A stretch of 64,000 nucleotides of DNA from Bacteroides mediterraneensis (GTDB lineage: Bacteria; Bacteroidota; Bacteroidia; Bacteroidales; Bacteroidaceae). A model generated the notes under the pieces. The model did no database searches, had not been told where the DNA came from, and worked only from the letters and a program-made list of their open reading frames with translations. The stretch covers positions 3,348,001 to 3,412,000 of the forward strand of contig NZ_DAJPEN010000001.1 of NCBI RefSeq assembly GCF_025993685.1, given 5' to 3'. The position numbers and the translations under genes were made by a program. The first letter of the stretch is position 1. Each line of letters begins with the position of its first letter. This document shows, piece after piece, positions 8,901-18,505 of the stretch.

Positions 8901-10238
8901 TCAATGAGTGGTATTTGTCTGAAACAGGCGGTCCAGTTGGCCTGTCAGTTTCAGCAAGGTCAGGTTGGCCACCTGATAGTTGTAGTGTGCACTGAGGTAA
9001 TTGTTCTGTGCCTCGCTCATGCGCATTTCATCCTGAAGAACCTCCGTCATGGAAGCGATACCCTCCCGGTAGCGGTCGGTCGTCACCTGATAGACCTCTT
9101 CGGCCAGCAGGTAATTGTCTTTCTGCTTCTGGAAATTACGCTGGTTGTTCATCAGGTCGTTCGTGGCATTCAGATACTGCGTCTCCATATTCTTCCGCAT
9201 ATTTTCGTAGTTCAACCGGGCGTTCTCCTCATCAATTTGGGCCTTCCGGATGCGCGCCCGCTTGTCCAACCCGTCGAAAATCGGCACACGGAGAGTCAGC
9301 CCCAACCCGCTGGACGGATACCAGTGGTTGGAAGGGCCGGAATGAAACCAGTGACGGGCCTTGTCGGTGTATGCCGAATACATCCAGCTCCCTGTCAGGC
9401 TCAGCGAAGGAAGATAGCCTTGACGTATCAAATCTTTCTGCTGTCCAGCCAGTTTCTTTTGAGATTCCAGCAGCTGCAATTCATACAAGTCGCTGCGGAG
9501 TCCGGTCAAGGAGACCGATTCCACCTGTTCCGGATTCACCGGCGTCAAGGCAATCTCCTCTTCCGCCGGATAGTCCATCACGTATTTCAACAGGTTCAAT
9601 TGCTGCACCAGCATCGACTTCGCATTGTCATACTGCACCTGCAGGTTCTCCAGATTGATATTGACTCGCTTCACGTCCACCTCCATGGCCATGCCGTTGT
9701 CGAAGAATGCCTGGGTAATGTCGCGCAACTCCTGCAACCGCACCCGGTTTTCCTGAATCAGGGCCAGCTGTTCCACCGTGTTCTGCCCCAGGTAATACAT
9801 CTTGCTGATTTGCAGAATCAAGTCCTCCCGGGCCTTTTCGTACGACAAGCGGTTCAGCTCATTCATCGTACGGGCAATGTCAATGGCGGTGTACACCGTC
9901 TGGTTGTAAAGTGGCATCTGCAACTGCAAACCTGCCGATGCATTGTATTGCAGCGTCTTGGTCACGTTGTAGGGATTGCCGTATGCCGAACCATCGGTAA
10001 CTGATACGGGAGGATTAAAATTGTCGTTAAACCCGGCTACCGCATTGATTTGCGGCAACAACTTCGCCCGATTCTCGCTGAGCAGATGCTTGGCTTTCCG
10101 CAGCTCATTGCGGCTGCCTGCCAACGAGAGATTGTTCTCGATGCCTATTCTCAGGCATTCTTCCAACGTGAGCGTGCGCTGTGCCAAGGCAGGAACCCAC
10201 GTGAACAAGGAAGTTAAAATGACTACTAATTGCTTCAT
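8901..10238 (-). CDS. TolC-family outer membrane efflux protein
   Basis: A 445-residue outer-membrane factor with a signal peptide (cleaved near PALAQ). Two repeated OEP domains begin with the typical LTLEECLRIGIENN. The start at 10238 is chosen because it begins the signal peptide directly; an in-frame ATG 27 bases upstream would add a charged tail before it. It is the first gene of the efflux operon, 23 bases before the adaptor gene. Together the three proteins would export toxic compounds across both membranes. Confidence 0.93.
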   Translation of the reverse strand: MKQLVVILTSLFTWVPALAQRTLTLEECLRIGIENNLSLAGSRNELRKAKHLLSENRAKLLPQINAVAGFNDNFNPPVSVTDGSAYGNPYNVTKTLQYNASAGLQLQMPLYNQTVYTAIDIARTMNELNRLSYEKAREDLILQISKMYYLGQNTVEQLALIQENRVRLQELRDITQAFFDNGMAMEVDVKRVNINLENLQVQYDNAKSMLVQQLNLLKYVMDYPAEEEIALTPVNPEQVESVSLTGLRSDLYELQLLESQKKLAGQQKDLIRQGYLPSLSLTGSWMYSAYTDKARHWFHSGPSNHWYPSSGLGLTLRVPIFDGLDKRARIRKAQIDEENARLNYENMRKNMETQYLNATNDLMNNQRNFQKQKDNYLLAEEVYQVTTDRYREGIASMTEVLQDEMRMSEAQNNYLSAHYNYQVANLTLLKLTGQLDRLFQTNTTH

Positions 10239-10262
10239 GTTTTTTCGTTTCTTAATCTGAAG

Positions 10263-10270
10263 CAAAGATA
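10263..10270 (-). promoter_or_regulatory. Minus-7 box for the efflux operon
   Basis: TATCTTTG on the minus strand matches the Bacteroides -7 consensus TAnnTTTG and lies 25 bases before the TolC-like start. No clear -33 TTTG is seen at the right distance, so an activator may be needed. Confidence 0.6.
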
Positions 10271-10345
10271 GTCTGTCAGCTACTTACGCGATTATTCAGA
10301 AAAGGAGAGGGCCTGTTCAGATTTTCCTTTTTATCGGTTATCTAT

Positions 10346-10387
10346 AAAAAAAGACTCATCGGCAGGCAAATACTCCCCCAATGAGTC
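10346..10387 (-). terminator. Terminator of the TlpA-like gene
   Basis: Perfect 7-base arms GACTCAT and ATGAGTC enclose a 21-base loop and are followed on the minus strand by seven T (10346-10352). Confidence 0.75.
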
Positions 10388-10408
10388 GCAGATAAATTAT
10401 ACACCAGA

Positions 10409-11569
10409 TTATCTCATTATTTCATCCAGATACTCGTAGAACTCTCCGTCTTCCCCTACGACTCTCTTCTGGATATTTCCCTGACGGTCAATTACAATCT
10501 TGGTCGGATAACCTGATACTCCATACATCACCGCCACATCCGGTTGTCCGGCATTCCGGACATTCACCCAAGGTATTCCATGTGCAGCCACCGCCTGTTT
10601 CCATTTTTCTTCCGTATCATTGCAATCTATGCCCACAAACACCACTTTATGTTTGTACTTGCGGTAAGCTTTTTTCATATCGGGCAATCCTTTGATACAC
10701 CATCCGCACCAGCTTCCCCAAAAATCCAATATCACATATTTTCCTTTCGCAGAGGAAAGTGAAAAATCGTTTCCTTGAATATCTTTCAACGTGAAATCGG
10801 GGGCAGGCATTCCTTCCTTAACCTTCTCCAACGCTTGCTGACGGGCCTTCCCTTTTTCACATTCCGACTGGATGGTCTGATACAGAGGCTGCATCACTCC
10901 GGTACGAACGTTCTCTGAAAGCATTTTCAGCAAAGAATCCACCACTTCCAGGTCCAAAGGCGTCTGTGCCAACAGGAAAACAGACAAATCTTGATTCGGA
11001 TGCCGGCGAATATAGTCTGTGGAGACTTGAATCATCGACCGTTCCCAGCCTTCGGCTGGCGCATACACCCGACGAATGGAATCTTCTGCAATCCCTTTCT
11101 GCTCCATCTCCCGACAAATGTCTCTCAGGGAATCCAGCTTGTGTTCATACACCTTTTTCTGTGCTTGGAGCTGACTATAAGTATCATAAAAAGCATCACC
11201 ACCCAGCGTATAGCCATCCAACGAACCATTTACCACTACCTTCTTGCCTGGAAGAAGTACGAAAGAAATGGCATCCATCGAGATAGCCGGAATACGTCCC
11301 TGCGCATCAGGAACCAAGGACGGTTTTTCCATAATCACCACCTGCTTCAGCACCGAATCTCCCAGCTGAAGTGCGAACTTTCCGTCTTTCAGAGGGACTG
11401 TATCTGTTACAATCTGGGGGCGGGACAATGGATTAATTGCAAACGAACGCACCAGCAACGTATCACTTTGTATGCCCGTCAATGTACCTGTCAAATTATA
11501 CTGGGGAGAAGAAGTACAAGCTGCCAATAAACAACTGCACCATACTGCAAAACTTAAATATTTTTCCAT
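10409..11569 (-). CDS. TlpA-like thiol-disulfide oxidoreductase lipoprotein (DUF4369 type)
   Basis: A 386-residue lipoprotein. The start at 11569 gives a lipoprotein signal with the LLAAC lipobox; an upstream in-frame ATG would place 29 unrelated residues before it. The N-terminal half resembles the DUF4369 domain common in Bacteroidetes (YNLTGTLTGIQSDTLLVRSF). The C-terminal half is a thioredoxin fold with the active site WGSWCGWC, the TlpA/ResA signature, and a cis-proline region (VSGYPTKIVID). It probably acts as a reductase in the periplasm. It is a single gene with its own -7 box and terminator. Confidence 0.92.
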   Translation of the reverse strand: MEKYLSFAVWCSCLLAACTSSPQYNLTGTLTGIQSDTLLVRSFAINPLSRPQIVTDTVPLKDGKFALQLGDSVLKQVVIMEKPSLVPDAQGRIPAISMDAISFVLLPGKKVVVNGSLDGYTLGGDAFYDTYSQLQAQKKVYEHKLDSLRDICREMEQKGIAEDSIRRVYAPAEGWERSMIQVSTDYIRRHPNQDLSVFLLAQTPLDLEVVDSLLKMLSENVRTGVMQPLYQTIQSECEKGKARQQALEKVKEGMPAPDFTLKDIQGNDFSLSSAKGKYVILDFWGSWCGWCIKGLPDMKKAYRKYKHKVVFVGIDCNDTEEKWKQAVAAHGIPWVNVRNAGQPDVAVMYGVSGYPTKIVIDRQGNIQKRVVGEDGEFYEYLDEIMR

Positions 11570-11596
11570 CGTATTCAGATTTAATTTTTGTGCGGA

Positions 11597-11604
11597 CAAA
11601 GATA
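11597..11604 (-). promoter_or_regulatory. Minus-7 box for the TlpA-like gene
   Basis: TATCTTTG on the minus strand, 28 bases before the start codon. It fits TAnnTTTG; the -33 element is not clear. Confidence 0.5.
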
Positions 11605-11608
11605 CAAC

Positions 11609-11643
11609 AAAATCCGGACTCCAATTTCTGAAATCCGGATTTT
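11609..11643. terminator. Hairpin after mutL
   Basis: AAAATCCGG and CCGGATTTT are perfect 9-base arms around a 17-base loop between mutL and the TlpA-like gene. It ends in T-rich sequence on either strand. It is probably the mutL terminator, and it also covers the upstream side of the next promoter. Confidence 0.6.
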
Positions 11644-11667
11644 GCCAGAAAAACAAGTTCTATTATC

Positions 11668-13734
11668 TTATTTGAACATCTTTTCCAAGTCTTCTTCTTT
11701 CAATACCGCCAACACAGTCTTCCCGTCGGGCGTATAGTTCGGAGTAGATACGGCAAACAAGTCATCTACCAGTCGGTTCATTTCTTCATCGGTCAGAATC
11801 TGCCCCGGTACAATAGCGGCGGCTTTTGCCAAAGAAAGTGCCAGCATACTCTGCACTTCCTCCTTCACCTTACAGCCTTTCTCAATAGCCGTATGCACCA
11901 TATCCGTCACCAGCTTCTCGGGATTCAGTCCTTCGATACCCGCCGGAATCCCGTTGATAGCATAAGTGCCTCCTCCCAGACTGCTAAGTTCAAAACCCAA
12001 CGCATTCAAGTCGTCCATAAATTCCTCCAGCACCGGAACTTCAGACGGCGAGAAATGTACCATATCCGGAAAAAGCATCCGCTGAGACGCATTTTTCCGG
12101 TTCTCTATCTGCGCCATATAGCGGTCGAAAAGAATCCGGACATGGGCCCGCTGCTGATTGATAATCATCAATCCGGACTTTACGGAAGTCAGGATGAAGC
12201 TTCCCTTATATTGGTAATGACGCATGGAATTTTCCAGAGGAAGCCGGTCTTTTTCTTCCTCTGCCACCATCGGCGAAACATTTTCCCCTTGAGGTGCCTC
12301 TTCCCATCCGGCAGGTTCTGCATACAACGGTCCGGACTCTTCTTCAGACTGGATGTCCGACTGTCCGGATGAATTGTGCTCCAGACCTTCAAAAAGAGGT
12401 TCCCATTCCACCCGGTTCTTATGGGCACCGAAAGAAGGTGTATAATTCCCACTCCGCCCAAAATCCGGCATCGTATCCTTACGGTTCATGGAAGAACGCA
12501 CAGGAGTTTCTCTTTCACCGGAAGAAGGTCTCCATTCCGGTTCCTGCCCGAAATCCGAAGAAATGCCTGTACCTCTTCCAGAAGCCGATGAATAGGCAGA
12601 AGGAGGTACAGCCGAGGTATTGAACGGATTGTAAGAAGGGTCGAAACTGGTGGGAGGAGGTGCCACACTGTAGGGCGAATTCTCAAAGGCCGGAATATCC
12701 GGCATCCCTTCCGTATCGAAGTCGATGGAGGGTACGGCATTGAAACGACCCAAGGTTTCCTTCACGGCTGCAGAAAGTATCTGCCATACGGCCTGCTCAT
12801 TTTCAAACTTGATTTCCGTCTTGGTCGGATGAATATTCACATCGATATCCGAGGGAGCAACCTCAAAATAAATGAAATAAGAAACTTGCTCTCCCACAGG
12901 TATCAGATTGTCGTACGCACTGGCTACAGCCTTATGGAAATAAGGATGACGCATATAACGTCCGTTCACGAAAAAGAACTGGCGGGCTCCTTTCTTACGG
13001 GCTGACTCCGGGCGACCGATATATCCATGGATTCTCACCATCGTAGTATTGATGTCCAAAGAAAGAAGTTCCTGATTCAGTTTTTTCCCAAACACCCCCA
13101 TGATACGTTGGCGCAAAGGAATGGCCGGCAAATTCAACATTTCCGTACCATTATGACTCAAGACAAACGAGACGTCCGGATTTACCAAAGCAATCCGTTC
13201 AAACTCAGCCACAATGTTACTCAGCTCCGTCTGGTTGGATTTGAGGAATTTCCGACGGGCCGGGACATTGAAAAATAAGTTTTTGACAGAAAAATCACTT
13301 CCCTGCTGACAAGCTGCCGCCTCCTGTTTCTCTACTTGGGAACCGGAAATCTGGATATAAGTCCCCAGTCCGTCTTTGTTGCAGCAAGTTTTCAATTCCA
13401 CCTGCGCCACGGCTGCAATAGAAGCCAGCGCTTCACCACGGAAACCCATCGTATGAAGGGCAAACAAATCGGCAGCCTCACGGATTTTAGAAGTGGCATG
13501 ACGCTCAAAAGCCATTCGGGCATCCGTTTCCGACATGCCTTTTCCATCGTCAATCACCCGAATGCAAGTCTTTCCCGCGTCGGTCACCAGCACTTCGATA
13601 TTCTTTGCGCCGGCATCTACGGCGTTTTCCACCAGTTCCTTTATGACAGACGCAGGACGTTGTATCACCTCGCCGGCCGCTATTTGGTTAGCCACCGAAT
13701 CCGGCAACAAACGAATCACATCTCCCGAGGTCAT
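11668..13734 (-). CDS. mutL: DNA mismatch repair protein MutL
   Basis: A 688-residue mismatch-repair ATPase that links MutS recognition to strand incision. The N-terminal GHKL ATPase motifs are clear: ELVENAVDAGAKNIEV, DDGKGM and TMGFRGEALASIAAV. A variable acidic and proline-rich linker (about residues 350-500) leads to the C-terminal dimerisation domain (MLALSLAKAAAIVPG). Where endonuclease-type MutL has DQHAxxERxxYE, this protein reads NQQRAHVRILFD, so the metal-binding acids are missing or changed. The start overlaps the upstream small gene by four bases (ATGA). Confidence 0.96.
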   Translation of the reverse strand: MTSGDVIRLLPDSVANQIAAGEVIQRPASVIKELVENAVDAGAKNIEVLVTDAGKTCIRVIDDGKGMSETDARMAFERHATSKIREAADLFALHTMGFRGEALASIAAVAQVELKTCCNKDGLGTYIQISGSQVEKQEAAACQQGSDFSVKNLFFNVPARRKFLKSNQTELSNIVAEFERIALVNPDVSFVLSHNGTEMLNLPAIPLRQRIMGVFGKKLNQELLSLDINTTMVRIHGYIGRPESARKKGARQFFFVNGRYMRHPYFHKAVASAYDNLIPVGEQVSYFIYFEVAPSDIDVNIHPTKTEIKFENEQAVWQILSAAVKETLGRFNAVPSIDFDTEGMPDIPAFENSPYSVAPPPTSFDPSYNPFNTSAVPPSAYSSASGRGTGISSDFGQEPEWRPSSGERETPVRSSMNRKDTMPDFGRSGNYTPSFGAHKNRVEWEPLFEGLEHNSSGQSDIQSEEESGPLYAEPAGWEEAPQGENVSPMVAEEEKDRLPLENSMRHYQYKGSFILTSVKSGLMIINQQRAHVRILFDRYMAQIENRKNASQRMLFPDMVHFSPSEVPVLEEFMDDLNALGFELSSLGGGTYAINGIPAGIEGLNPEKLVTDMVHTAIEKGCKVKEEVQSMLALSLAKAAAIVPGQILTDEEMNRLVDDLFAVSTPNYTPDGKTVLAVLKEEDLEKMFK

Positions 13735-14027
13735 AATGTAAATTCTCCTGTAATCAGATAATGTAAAATATAAAGCAAGATAACAATGGCCACAAACATG
13801 ACCCCATAACTCAGAGGTTTACGCCCGCTTTCCTTACGGCGTTTCAGGTAAGTCGTTCCCTCCACGAACTTTCCGCGAATGTCTTCCGGCTTAAATTCTT
13901 TGGGAGGAAGCATTCCTAGTTCGCGCTTCGCAGTTTCTTCTATTTTCTGCAGCTTTTCCTTGCGTTCATCCACGTAAATATATTCATGGTGATATCCGCG
14001 AGGCTTTCTCATTGTAAACATTCCCAT
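13731..14027 (-). CDS. Small membrane protein of unknown function upstream of mutL
   Basis: 98 residues. The N-terminal 70 are polar and charged (RKPRGYHHEYIYVDERKEKLQKI; PPKEFKPEDIRGKF) and the C-terminus is one transmembrane helix (VMFVAIVILLYILHYLI). It would be a tail-anchored inner-membrane protein facing the cytoplasm. It sits three bases after the OstA-like gene and overlaps mutL by four bases, so it is translated within the same operon. No function is recognised; a link with envelope assembly through the neighbouring genes is only a guess. Confidence 0.8.
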   Translation of the reverse strand: MGMFTMRKPRGYHHEYIYVDERKEKLQKIEETAKRELGMLPPKEFKPEDIRGKFVEGTTYLKRRKESGRKPLSYGVMFVAIVILLYILHYLITGEFTL

Positions 14028-14030
14028 ATT

Positions 14031-15764
14031 TTATTCCTCCTTCTTGTTCTCAAACAGATGCGCATTCGGCAACACTACCGGACCGCGTACATTCTTCTTC
14101 AACTGGTCTTCCACCCGTTTCCTGCGCCAATTGAAAATATCGGCTTTATTCAGGGGACGGATATAATCGAACCAGACAAAATTCTCCAGACGGTCTTTCC
14201 CAGCTGGAATCTGCGACATCGGATATAGCACGCCATTCGATTTCGGACTCATGACCATCCGCTCTATCTTCCGGTCCTGCAAATAAATTTCCAGCTTACT
14301 GGTTTCCGACACATTCATCCCAATCAATGTACTGTCAGAATCCATCGGATAATATACTACGCGTACGGAACCTATCACTTCTGTCTTACGCATGTCTCCC
14401 CCCTCGAAATAGGATTTCATCTCCTTCCCTGTAACCTGATTGTAAAGCACAGAATCGATTCGCTCGACCGAAAGTGCCTGCCCGATAATGTGCGACCAGT
14501 CAATGGTACTGTCATTCATATAGACTTTTATCACCTCACCCAAAAGCTGCTGGTTCTTATTCCAGATAATGGGATCGCGATACATGGTCAGACAGCTGTC
14601 TACCGTAGAAAACACCAATGAATCGGCCGTACCCTGCACATCCGTACGATAAAAACGGACTTTATGGAAAGCACGCATTTCGCGGAACATCGAATCCGTA
14701 TTTAGATGGAAGGTTTCCATTAAAAGCGTATCAGCATGCAAAAACAGACTGTCTCCCTGTGAATAGTCAATAGCAACGGCACTGTCAGTAGCAAACGCAT
14801 ATCCCGTTTTCTCGTTGTAGAAACCATACTCGCCCGTCATCATATTCCGGTTGATGGTATCCGTCATCACCATCCGGCTGAACGCTTCTCCTATGCCCGT
14901 ATTACGGTCATAAAAAAGCGAATCTCCAGTCAATTGCTTGCCTTGGTTGGTCAGGACAGAACGATTGTACAAATCAGCCTTCCCGGTTACCGTATTATAA
15001 ATACCTTTTTCAGAATAAATATGATTGGCATCGCTCCAGATATCTGAAGGTCCCACAATATCGGCTATCTTCGAAGCCGTATTATAACGCAAGGTATCCG
15101 AAGTCAGTGTAAATTGCGGATTGACCAGTTTCACATTGTAATTGAACACGGATTGCTTAGTCTGCGGACTGTATTCTCCCCACTCCGAGGTCAGTACATT
15201 CTGTTCATCCATCAACGTACCTCCGTCAAAGAAATACCCCAGGTTGTACACCCGGTCATAGTTCAAACTATCCGTCAGCAAGGTAGTCGTACGGTTCTCC
15301 ATACGTACATTGCAGCGCATCTCCGCTATCTGAGTCAGTCCGTCATAGTACAAACGGTCACCATAGAGAAACAAGGTATCCCCCTGTACCATCTTCACAT
15401 TGCCAAAAGCCTCAAAGCTGCTGATTTTGTCATAATAGCATGCGCTGTCGCAATACATGTACACACTGTCATGGCGAAACTCTACATTACCAGTCACAAT
15501 CTGGGCATCCGGATGCTGGGCATCCTTCCGCAACAAATCGGAATGCAACAAATAAACCTTGCTCTTGGGCACCGGACGTTTTGACTCTTCCTTCTTCTGT
15601 GAGGGTTTCGCCGAAGCCTGCGTGTTTTCCTGCTTTACCGGATGCTGAGGAACAGAAAGTCCTCCCTGAGCCGAAAGGCTCAGTATGGTCAAACAAAATG
15701 CCACGACCGGAAGAAGACGATGCATCCTTACGCGGCCTGATTTTTTATCTGTTTCCTGTTTCAT
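14031..15764 (-). CDS. OstA/LptA-like outer membrane biogenesis protein
   Basis: A 577-residue exported protein (signal peptide near MHRLLPVVAFCLTILSLSAQ). After it come repeated OstA-type beta-jellyroll strands with many VTGNVEFRHDSVYMYCDSACYY-like repeats (DSLNYDR, GDSLFYDRNTG, DTLRYNT). This is the Bacteroidetes OstA-like family, related to LptA, which carries lipopolysaccharide across the periplasm. Lying directly behind a SurA gene supports a role in outer-membrane assembly. It starts 15 bases after surA, inside the same operon. Confidence 0.85.
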   Translation of the reverse strand: MKQETDKKSGRVRMHRLLPVVAFCLTILSLSAQGGLSVPQHPVKQENTQASAKPSQKKEESKRPVPKSKVYLLHSDLLRKDAQHPDAQIVTGNVEFRHDSVYMYCDSACYYDKISSFEAFGNVKMVQGDTLFLYGDRLYYDGLTQIAEMRCNVRMENRTTTLLTDSLNYDRVYNLGYFFDGGTLMDEQNVLTSEWGEYSPQTKQSVFNYNVKLVNPQFTLTSDTLRYNTASKIADIVGPSDIWSDANHIYSEKGIYNTVTGKADLYNRSVLTNQGKQLTGDSLFYDRNTGIGEAFSRMVMTDTINRNMMTGEYGFYNEKTGYAFATDSAVAIDYSQGDSLFLHADTLLMETFHLNTDSMFREMRAFHKVRFYRTDVQGTADSLVFSTVDSCLTMYRDPIIWNKNQQLLGEVIKVYMNDSTIDWSHIIGQALSVERIDSVLYNQVTGKEMKSYFEGGDMRKTEVIGSVRVVYYPMDSDSTLIGMNVSETSKLEIYLQDRKIERMVMSPKSNGVLYPMSQIPAGKDRLENFVWFDYIRPLNKADIFNWRRKRVEDQLKKNVRGPVVLPNAHLFENKKEE

Positions 15765-15779
15765 GTGCAGGTAGTCTCA

Positions 15780-17153
15780 TCACTGTTTAATCCATCCCGG
15801 ATATTTAAAATCACATTTACGCCAAGACGGATTGATTCGTACGTATGTATTTTTCTGTTTCTCTACAATCCACTTCTGCAGTTTTTCTTCACTACGGTTG
15901 GCAGTTACAATATCTTTCAGACGCTGATAGTCTTCCGAAATTGTGGCTTTGTGTCCATCAATACGGTTTTTCAACTTGACGATAGCACACACTTCCTTAC
16001 CTTTGGCATTGATCATGGTAAACGGCTGAGAAACCTCTCCAATCTGCATACCTTCTACGGTTTTGGCCACTTCCTGTGAAACCAATCCGGCCAGCTGCTG
16101 CATCTCGAAACGGGAAGTAGAAGTCTGAGGGTTGGCCAGCAAACCGTGGTTGTTACGTGTATCCTTATCCTGAGATACCCATATAGCAGCCTCATCAAAC
16201 GTCACTTTTCCTTTACGGATGTCATTTGCCAAGGTATCCAGTTTATTCAGTTCTGCTTCAATTTCCTTTTCATCCACACGGGGCTTAATCAAGATATGAC
16301 GGTAGCTCACGCGGTCACCACGTTTTTCAATCAGCTGGGCAATGTGATAACCATATTCTGTCTGGAATACTTTCGAAATTTTCTTGGGGTCTGTCAGGTT
16401 GAATACCACATTGGCAAATTCCGGAGTCAGCTCTCCACGCCCTGTAAAGCCATATTCACCTCCTCGACGGGCAGAACCCGGATCTTCGGAATACATACGT
16501 GCCAAGGTAGAGAAAGTTGTCTCTCCCTTATTGATACGATCCGTAAAATCACGCAATTCCTTCTTTACCCGTTCTATTTCTTCCTCCTTGATCTTAGGTT
16601 CACGCGTAATAATCTGCACCTCTACCTGGGTCGGGACAAACGGAATACTATCCTGCGGCAAACGGCTGAAATAGTTTCTCACTTCCGCCGGAGTCAGCTT
16701 GATGTCTCCCACAATCTTTTTCTGCATCTCCTGCACGGTCAGTCCGTCGCGGATATTCTCACGCAGCATCTCCCGAATCTGAGTAGAAGTCTTGTTATAA
16801 TATTCCTCCAGTTTTTCCTTTGAACCAATCTGTTCGGTAAGCCAAGCAATTCGTGACTCCACTTGCTGAAGTACTTCCTGGTCACTGACTTCGATACTAT
16901 CTATCTCTGCCTGATGAAGGAACAGTTTCTGCACGGCCAGTTCTTCCGGTATCACGCAATAAGGGTCACCATCAAAACGACGTCCTTCATACTGGGCATT
17001 CAAACGTTCATTTTCTACATCCGATTTAAGAATGGCTTCATCGCCGACAACCCACACCACTTCGTCAATCACGTTATCTTGTGCCATCGTGGGAACTGTT
17101 CCAGTCAAGGCAAATAAGAAAGCCAAGACGCCAGTCATAATCAATTTATTCAT
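15780..17153 (-). CDS. surA: Periplasmic chaperone and peptidyl-prolyl isomerase SurA
   Basis: A 457-residue protein with a signal peptide (LTGTVPTMAQ). An N-terminal SurA chaperone domain (DEVVWVVGDEAILKSDVENER) is followed by two parvulin domains; the first shows ARMYSEDPGSARRGGEYGF and the second begins at SYRHILIKPRVDEKE. It helps beta-barrel proteins reach the outer membrane. It lies 60 bases after another parvulin gene and just before the OstA-like gene, so the operon groups envelope assembly functions. Confidence 0.94.
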   Translation of the reverse strand: MNKLIMTGVLAFLFALTGTVPTMAQDNVIDEVVWVVGDEAILKSDVENERLNAQYEGRRFDGDPYCVIPEELAVQKLFLHQAEIDSIEVSDQEVLQQVESRIAWLTEQIGSKEKLEEYYNKTSTQIREMLRENIRDGLTVQEMQKKIVGDIKLTPAEVRNYFSRLPQDSIPFVPTQVEVQIITREPKIKEEEIERVKKELRDFTDRINKGETTFSTLARMYSEDPGSARRGGEYGFTGRGELTPEFANVVFNLTDPKKISKVFQTEYGYHIAQLIEKRGDRVSYRHILIKPRVDEKEIEAELNKLDTLANDIRKGKVTFDEAAIWVSQDKDTRNNHGLLANPQTSTSRFEMQQLAGLVSQEVAKTVEGMQIGEVSQPFTMINAKGKEVCAIVKLKNRIDGHKATISEDYQRLKDIVTANRSEEKLQKWIVEKQKNTYVRINPSWRKCDFKYPGWIKQ

Positions 17154-17213
17154 TTTCTGTCTATTTGATTTGTTTGGTCCATTACATTACAAAGGACGAA
17201 GATACGGCATTAA

Positions 17214-18500
17214 TTACTTTTTTCCGCTACAATTAACGGTTTTTAAAATGTCTTGGTTTATTTCAATTCTGAAACGTTGCTGCAATTCTTCCAACCGGGA
17301 TTTTTCCATTGACAAACGATAATCACGCTGCACTTCACTACGTACATCCGTAAAGTCTTCCGGCCCTTTCTTCAAACGTTTCCCCAAGACAAACGTATAA
17401 GGCAAATCCGTACGAGGCGTAAAATGTCCGCACTTAAATGCCAGCTTATCGACATAAGGATTACTTCCTATCTGAAACAATCCGGTCTCTACCTCTGCTT
17501 TCAGACTTGCATCCTCCTTCGAGAAGGCATCAATCTTCTCCTTCCATTCATTCAAGGGAAGTTTCTTCAACTTCTTCTTCAGTTTAGAAGCGGCCTTTTT
17601 ATTCAAGCAATACACTACACCACCTTTAAAATGAGGAAGGTCCCATGCATATTCCTTTTTATGAGCCTCAAAATAATCCTCCAACTCTTTATTGCCGACA
17701 TTGCCTGAAGAAGCCCCCACATGACGCTTGTCCCAATAGGCTGCCAACAACCCTTCTGTGATTTGTTTCCACTCGATACTATCAGGTTCCGACTCTTCTT
17801 TCGGAATATTGGCTACATCAGTCTTAGATGCAGGATAGTCTTCTTGCTTACAATCCAGCAGACAAACCACATGAATGCCTAACGGAGAAAAAAATGGTGC
17901 AGAAAAGTCATTCTTTTTCAGAGTGCCCAACTGCTCCGAAAATTCTTTTACCAGACAAATCTCAGGAATCCACTCTCCATCTGCATAAGGAGAAGAAGCA
18001 CTGGCCTCTGAAGAATAATTGCGTGCCAAGGTTTCAAAATCGGCTCCTGCTTTCAAGGCCGTATAGACTGAATCCATGCGCTGCCTTGCCTGACGTTCCT
18101 GTACTGCCGACACATGCTGCGGCAACAGAATGGATATCTGACGAAATTTCACCCACTTCATGGGAACAGATTTCAGCCCGTGCGACTCTCTCTCTCTACC
18201 CATTTCATTTTGCAGGACACTGCACTGCAAACGGAAATCGGGCAACGTATCCCATCCTTGTTTTTTGGCATCGGCCACTTTCAGCTTATAATACAAGAAA
18301 TGCGGCAAAAAATGCTCGGTTGAAATACCATTCACCGCATGTATCCGCGCGTAATAATGGGCAAACTCCTCCACAGAAGTCGCTTCTCCGTCAATCCGGA
18401 ACACAACTTCCCGCTCCTCCGCATAAGAAGTCACTCCCACACACATCAGATACAAGCATAATAATACGAGTCGACACATGGCTAACCTTAAAAATTTCAT
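17214..18500 (-). CDS. Parvulin-type peptidyl-prolyl isomerase, SurA-related
   Basis: A 428-residue exported protein (signal LVLLCLYLMCVGVTSYAEE). It has a SurA-like N-terminus, a parvulin domain (RNYSSEASASSPYADGEWIP; FSPLGIHVVCLLDCK) and a C-terminal region with another PPIase-like fold. The ATG at 18500 is used; an ATG at 18479 is also possible and would still leave a signal peptide. It is the first gene of the operon ending in mutL. Its start codon lies only five bases after the T run of the guaB terminator hairpin. It is less conserved than SurA, so catalytic activity is uncertain. Confidence 0.85.
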   Translation of the reverse strand: MKFLRLAMCRLVLLCLYLMCVGVTSYAEEREVVFRIDGEATSVEEFAHYYARIHAVNGISTEHFLPHFLYYKLKVADAKKQGWDTLPDFRLQCSVLQNEMGRERESHGLKSVPMKWVKFRQISILLPQHVSAVQERQARQRMDSVYTALKAGADFETLARNYSSEASASSPYADGEWIPEICLVKEFSEQLGTLKKNDFSAPFFSPLGIHVVCLLDCKQEDYPASKTDVANIPKEESEPDSIEWKQITEGLLAAYWDKRHVGASSGNVGNKELEDYFEAHKKEYAWDLPHFKGGVVYCLNKKAASKLKKKLKKLPLNEWKEKIDAFSKEDASLKAEVETGLFQIGSNPYVDKLAFKCGHFTPRTDLPYTFVLGKRLKKGPEDFTDVRSEVQRDYRLSMEKSRLEELQQRFRIEINQDILKTVNCSGKK

Positions 18501-18505
18501 CAAAC

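Noticed and set aside
6234..10004. Long plus-strand frames (414, 229 and 373 codons) opposite the efflux operon
   Set aside because: The minus-strand genes have clear families, signal peptides and operon spacing; the plus frames are His- and Gln-rich shadows.
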